Shown piece by piece: positions 61,391 to 64,000 of a stretch of 64,000 nucleotides of DNA; position 1 is the stretch's first letter, and each line of letters starts with the position of its first letter. The stretch covers positions 415,443 through 479,442 of the forward strand of contig VTPC01000842.1 of assembly GCA_011009095.1 (NCBI GenBank), read 5' to 3'. A program made the translations under genes and the position numbers. The notes under the pieces were generated by a model. It worked only from the letters and a program-made list of their open reading frames with translations, made no database searches and was not told the origin of the DNA. Source of the DNA: Ignelater luminosus (lineage: Eukaryota; Arthropoda; Insecta; Coleoptera; Elateridae).

Positions 61391-61740
61391 CAGGGCCGGC
61401 GCTAGAGTATTTGGAGCTTACGGCAGAATTTTTTAGAACGCCTTCGTCTGGTAAACAAGATAGTGCCTCAGTTTCATTCTCCACTGTACAACTTTTAGTC
61501 ATCATGGCGCGCCTACGGTAAGTTATCTCATATCGTCGTCAATAACATGAAATGTCATACCTAGAAAATTGCTCACCAATGGGAAACTCGGATAGCAGCT
61601 TATCTCAAATGCTCTGACACAAATATCACAAAGATAAGAGATTTTGGTTAAATCTGGGCTCGTTATCAATCTGAGATATGGCACCTCGTGCTATTGGTGA
61701 CGATTTGCACATCCTTGAGCCGACCCTACGATCAGCAGAA
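61391..61740 (+). mobile_element. Possible hAT-type non-autonomous element
   Basis: CAGGGCCGGCGCTAGAG at 61386-61402 matches the start of many hAT terminal repeats (CAGGGCCGGC type). GAGCCGACCCTACG near 61718 may be a worn opposite end. No transposase is seen. A stretch with CATCATGGCGCGCCTACGG has a relative near 59750. Confidence 0.4.
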
Positions 61741-61759
61741 GATGAATATTCTCTGTACA

Positions 61760-64000
61760 CGTAGCGGCAGTTGGTCTAGTGTTTGTGTAATAGCAGTCTG
61801 GTGGTGACTTTACCTTGCCTATGACCATTTCATTGATTCAGATTTTAAGAAAATTCTATCACGTTGGTGAAAAATCATTGCTTGGTTACAAAATTTAGAG
61901 GCAATCCTAAAGTAAACAACTAAGTAACAAACAATACCATTGATAAAACCGCTTCTTGGCTGTGTTTTTATTTATTTCCTTGGATTGTATAAATACCGTC
62001 CGGAACTGTCTACCGGTTTCCATTTTCCGAATTGCGTTAATTCACATATGTTGGCCTTGGCCGTCTGTTTGTTAGTTTTCTTGTTCTTGTCTCAGTTCTG
62101 AAATTGTGTTTACTTTAGGTTTGTCTCGCTCACCTGAATCGAGATGTTCCGTTGATCACAAGGAATATCATCTTGGCAGGAATAACTCGCTGATAACCTC
62201 GAATGCGCAATATCTCGAACTTGTCTAATTAGTTGAATCGATAAGTACTTTCATATTTGTTCATTATTCCTTAGTACAGATTATTAATGCTATGATTTTC
62301 GTTTGTTACTCGCTTTCACCCTATCGTATTCTATTTGGCTTGGCACGCACTCTTACTGTCTCTGTTGAGATCCGCTTTGGTTGTGTAATGTGTATACAGA
62401 AATCAGCTTGTAACCAAATCTTAATAATTTAAAAATCTTTCAGTAAAAAATTAATTGAAAATTAATATGGAAACAAGAATGTTTTGGAAATTTCATTTAT
62501 TTGAAAGAAAACCTGTAAAGATCACGATAAAGAATAACACTAATCTATTTAACTGAAAAGGTTTTTTTAAATGAAATTTGCTAACAATGAAATCTACTGG
62601 AGCACGTCCTTAAAATTTCGTGGAAGCTGAAAACAAATATTTCCGTTCCGTGATAAAATTCTTCCTGCGCCAACCATACATAATAATAGGAGAAGCAAAA
62701 ATCCACAAAAAAAAAAGTAAAAGGCCTTTTCGCTTTCGTTTAACTGTTCCTAACAGTCTCGTTCCTCATCTGCAGGTAAAATATAACAGTACTTTAAATA
62801 GAAACATCAAAAGGAAGGATCACAAATATTGCATTTACAAAACTAGTCTCATATTTCATTTTAAAATCGGACACTTCCTTTTGAAAAGAGCGAAAATAAT
62901 TGTATAATTCAAAATAGCCGCTGATAAGAACAATGTATAAAGAAACAATAATTTTTATGCATTACATAATTCAAAAATGTAATTTTGTTTAAATATAAAA
63001 ACATTTAATGCTTGAAATAATGCTATTTAAGTTTACAATAGCAATAAGAATAGTGAGAATTACCATTAAAAGACACGCAACATGCTGTTATTAAATGTTC
63101 AGGCATTTTAAGCCCTTTTTTAAGCTGTCACCTGCCATTATTTAAAAATTCGTTATTCTTATTATTATTCTTTCCTTTTAAGTTCGTCACTCCCCAAAAA
63201 ATGGTCAAATTAATACTACACGTATACACGAAACCCTCTCGCAAGAAAAATAATTATTAATGTAACCTTCTTGATTTCCCTTCACCTGTTGAATTAACTA
63301 TTTTTTTGTTTCAATTGTCCGGGTTAGGAACACTTTATTATAACTCTTTGTGATATAAACCGTTTGTATATTCGCGAAAATTGTAGCTTCCTCAAGGACA
63401 ATCATGAATCAGACATATCAATTAAAACAAAATTGACCAAGTTGAACAACACGTAAAATTTTGTCGTGGACTCGCAGCGACACGAATTTAATGTAAAAAT
63501 AGTAAAGTGACCTTATTTTTAATAATAATTCGCGTTTTTCACGGAAGATGTTATAATGTTATAATTTAACGAGTCAGATTTGACAAATAAATAAATAAAT
63601 GCATGTCGGTGCTTGTCTGTAGTAAGGTTTCCTTTGTTCGAGAAGTTGGAAAGCTCCAAATAAACAGAAGGAAATGTCATATTTTACACTTTTATTCTCT
63701 TTAAATCAAAATCTGTTAGCAAATAATCCTTTTTCTCAGTCACAGATCATCATTACGTTGTAAAGATCAAATTTCGCTAACTAACATGAGCCTTTTGAGC
63801 AAGAGTTACGTCCGCTAAATAGCATAGGCCTGAAGAATTAAAATTAGAACCAAAATGTAACCCTTATAATTCTTCGATTAATACAACTGAGATAAAACTT
63901 TAAACTTCTTAATTTTCTCCTTCCATTTTGCCCTTCAAATTCTTCTTTCCCCTTCGGCAGTCTGATTACTATATTTCGTCAGAAGCTTCTTCCATTGGAT
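61760..64000. other. Non-coding stretch, no gene seen
   Basis: AT-rich to the window edge. The plus-strand ORF 62620-62907 opens on a non-ATG codon and is Lys-rich without a domain. A more complex patch at about 61990-62390 is unrepeated in the window. Confidence 0.45.

Noticed and set aside
61391..61740. Confident hAT call from CAGGGCCGGCGCTAG
   Set aside because: Only one end is clear and no 8-bp target duplication was found, so it is listed at low confidence.

Overview
This is eukaryotic, AT-rich, insect-type DNA. Four minus-strand loci have readable coding sequence: a HIG1-domain complex IV assembly factor, an intronless secreted leucine-rich-repeat protein, the 3' end of a HECW-type HECT ubiquitin ligase, and what looks like the first coding exon of a DRAK/STK17-like kinase. 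Clean introns of 57-64 bp and insect-style transposable elements support an insect. The order is not settled; a hymenopteran is possible but unproven.

Layout. 1-27 kb holds no complete host gene. It has repeats and element relics: a dispersed repeat called Rep1 here (1.08-2.7, 10.9-11.9, 13.5-14.9 and 21.7-22.0 kb), a GC-rich tandem array (5.3-6.4 kb), a broken PIF/Harbinger transposase with a BESS-like accessory gene relic (10.5-12.4 kb), a long foldback (13.9-14.25 kb), a ~76-bp minisatellite (20.3-21.1 kb) and a ~130-bp satellite block (24.0-25.8 kb). 27-40 kb is the genic core: kinase first exon (27.0-27.1), HIGD2A-like gene (28.0-28.3), LRR gene (31.3-32.4) and Hecw C-terminal exons (38.3-39.9). 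40-64 kb is mostly non-coding, with a decayed Tc1-like transposase (45.4-46.2 kb), a GGACGTCC-rich repeat (54.2-54.7 kb) and two possible 5' exons of an unrecognised minus-strand gene (55.7 and 56.8 kb).

The most unusual structure is a GC-rich repeat family with about ten copies or fragments. It has short terminal inverted repeats (end motif close to GAGCCCTGCACGGGC), TA next to the ends, and an internal minisatellite of about 9-bp units (GGNCCGAAC / GGNCCGAGA) that differs in length between copies. It resembles a Tc1/mariner-type MITE carrying an expandable satellite. One copy is split by a 222-bp solo LTR. Two copies sit at the same place in a duplicated host repeat but differ in size. The collagen-like and Ser/Leu-rich ORFs in these copies come from the 9-bp period.

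The host genes do not form an operon-like unit and no shared pathway is implied. I found no RNA gene I would stand behind, and no CRISPR array or prokaryotic feature.
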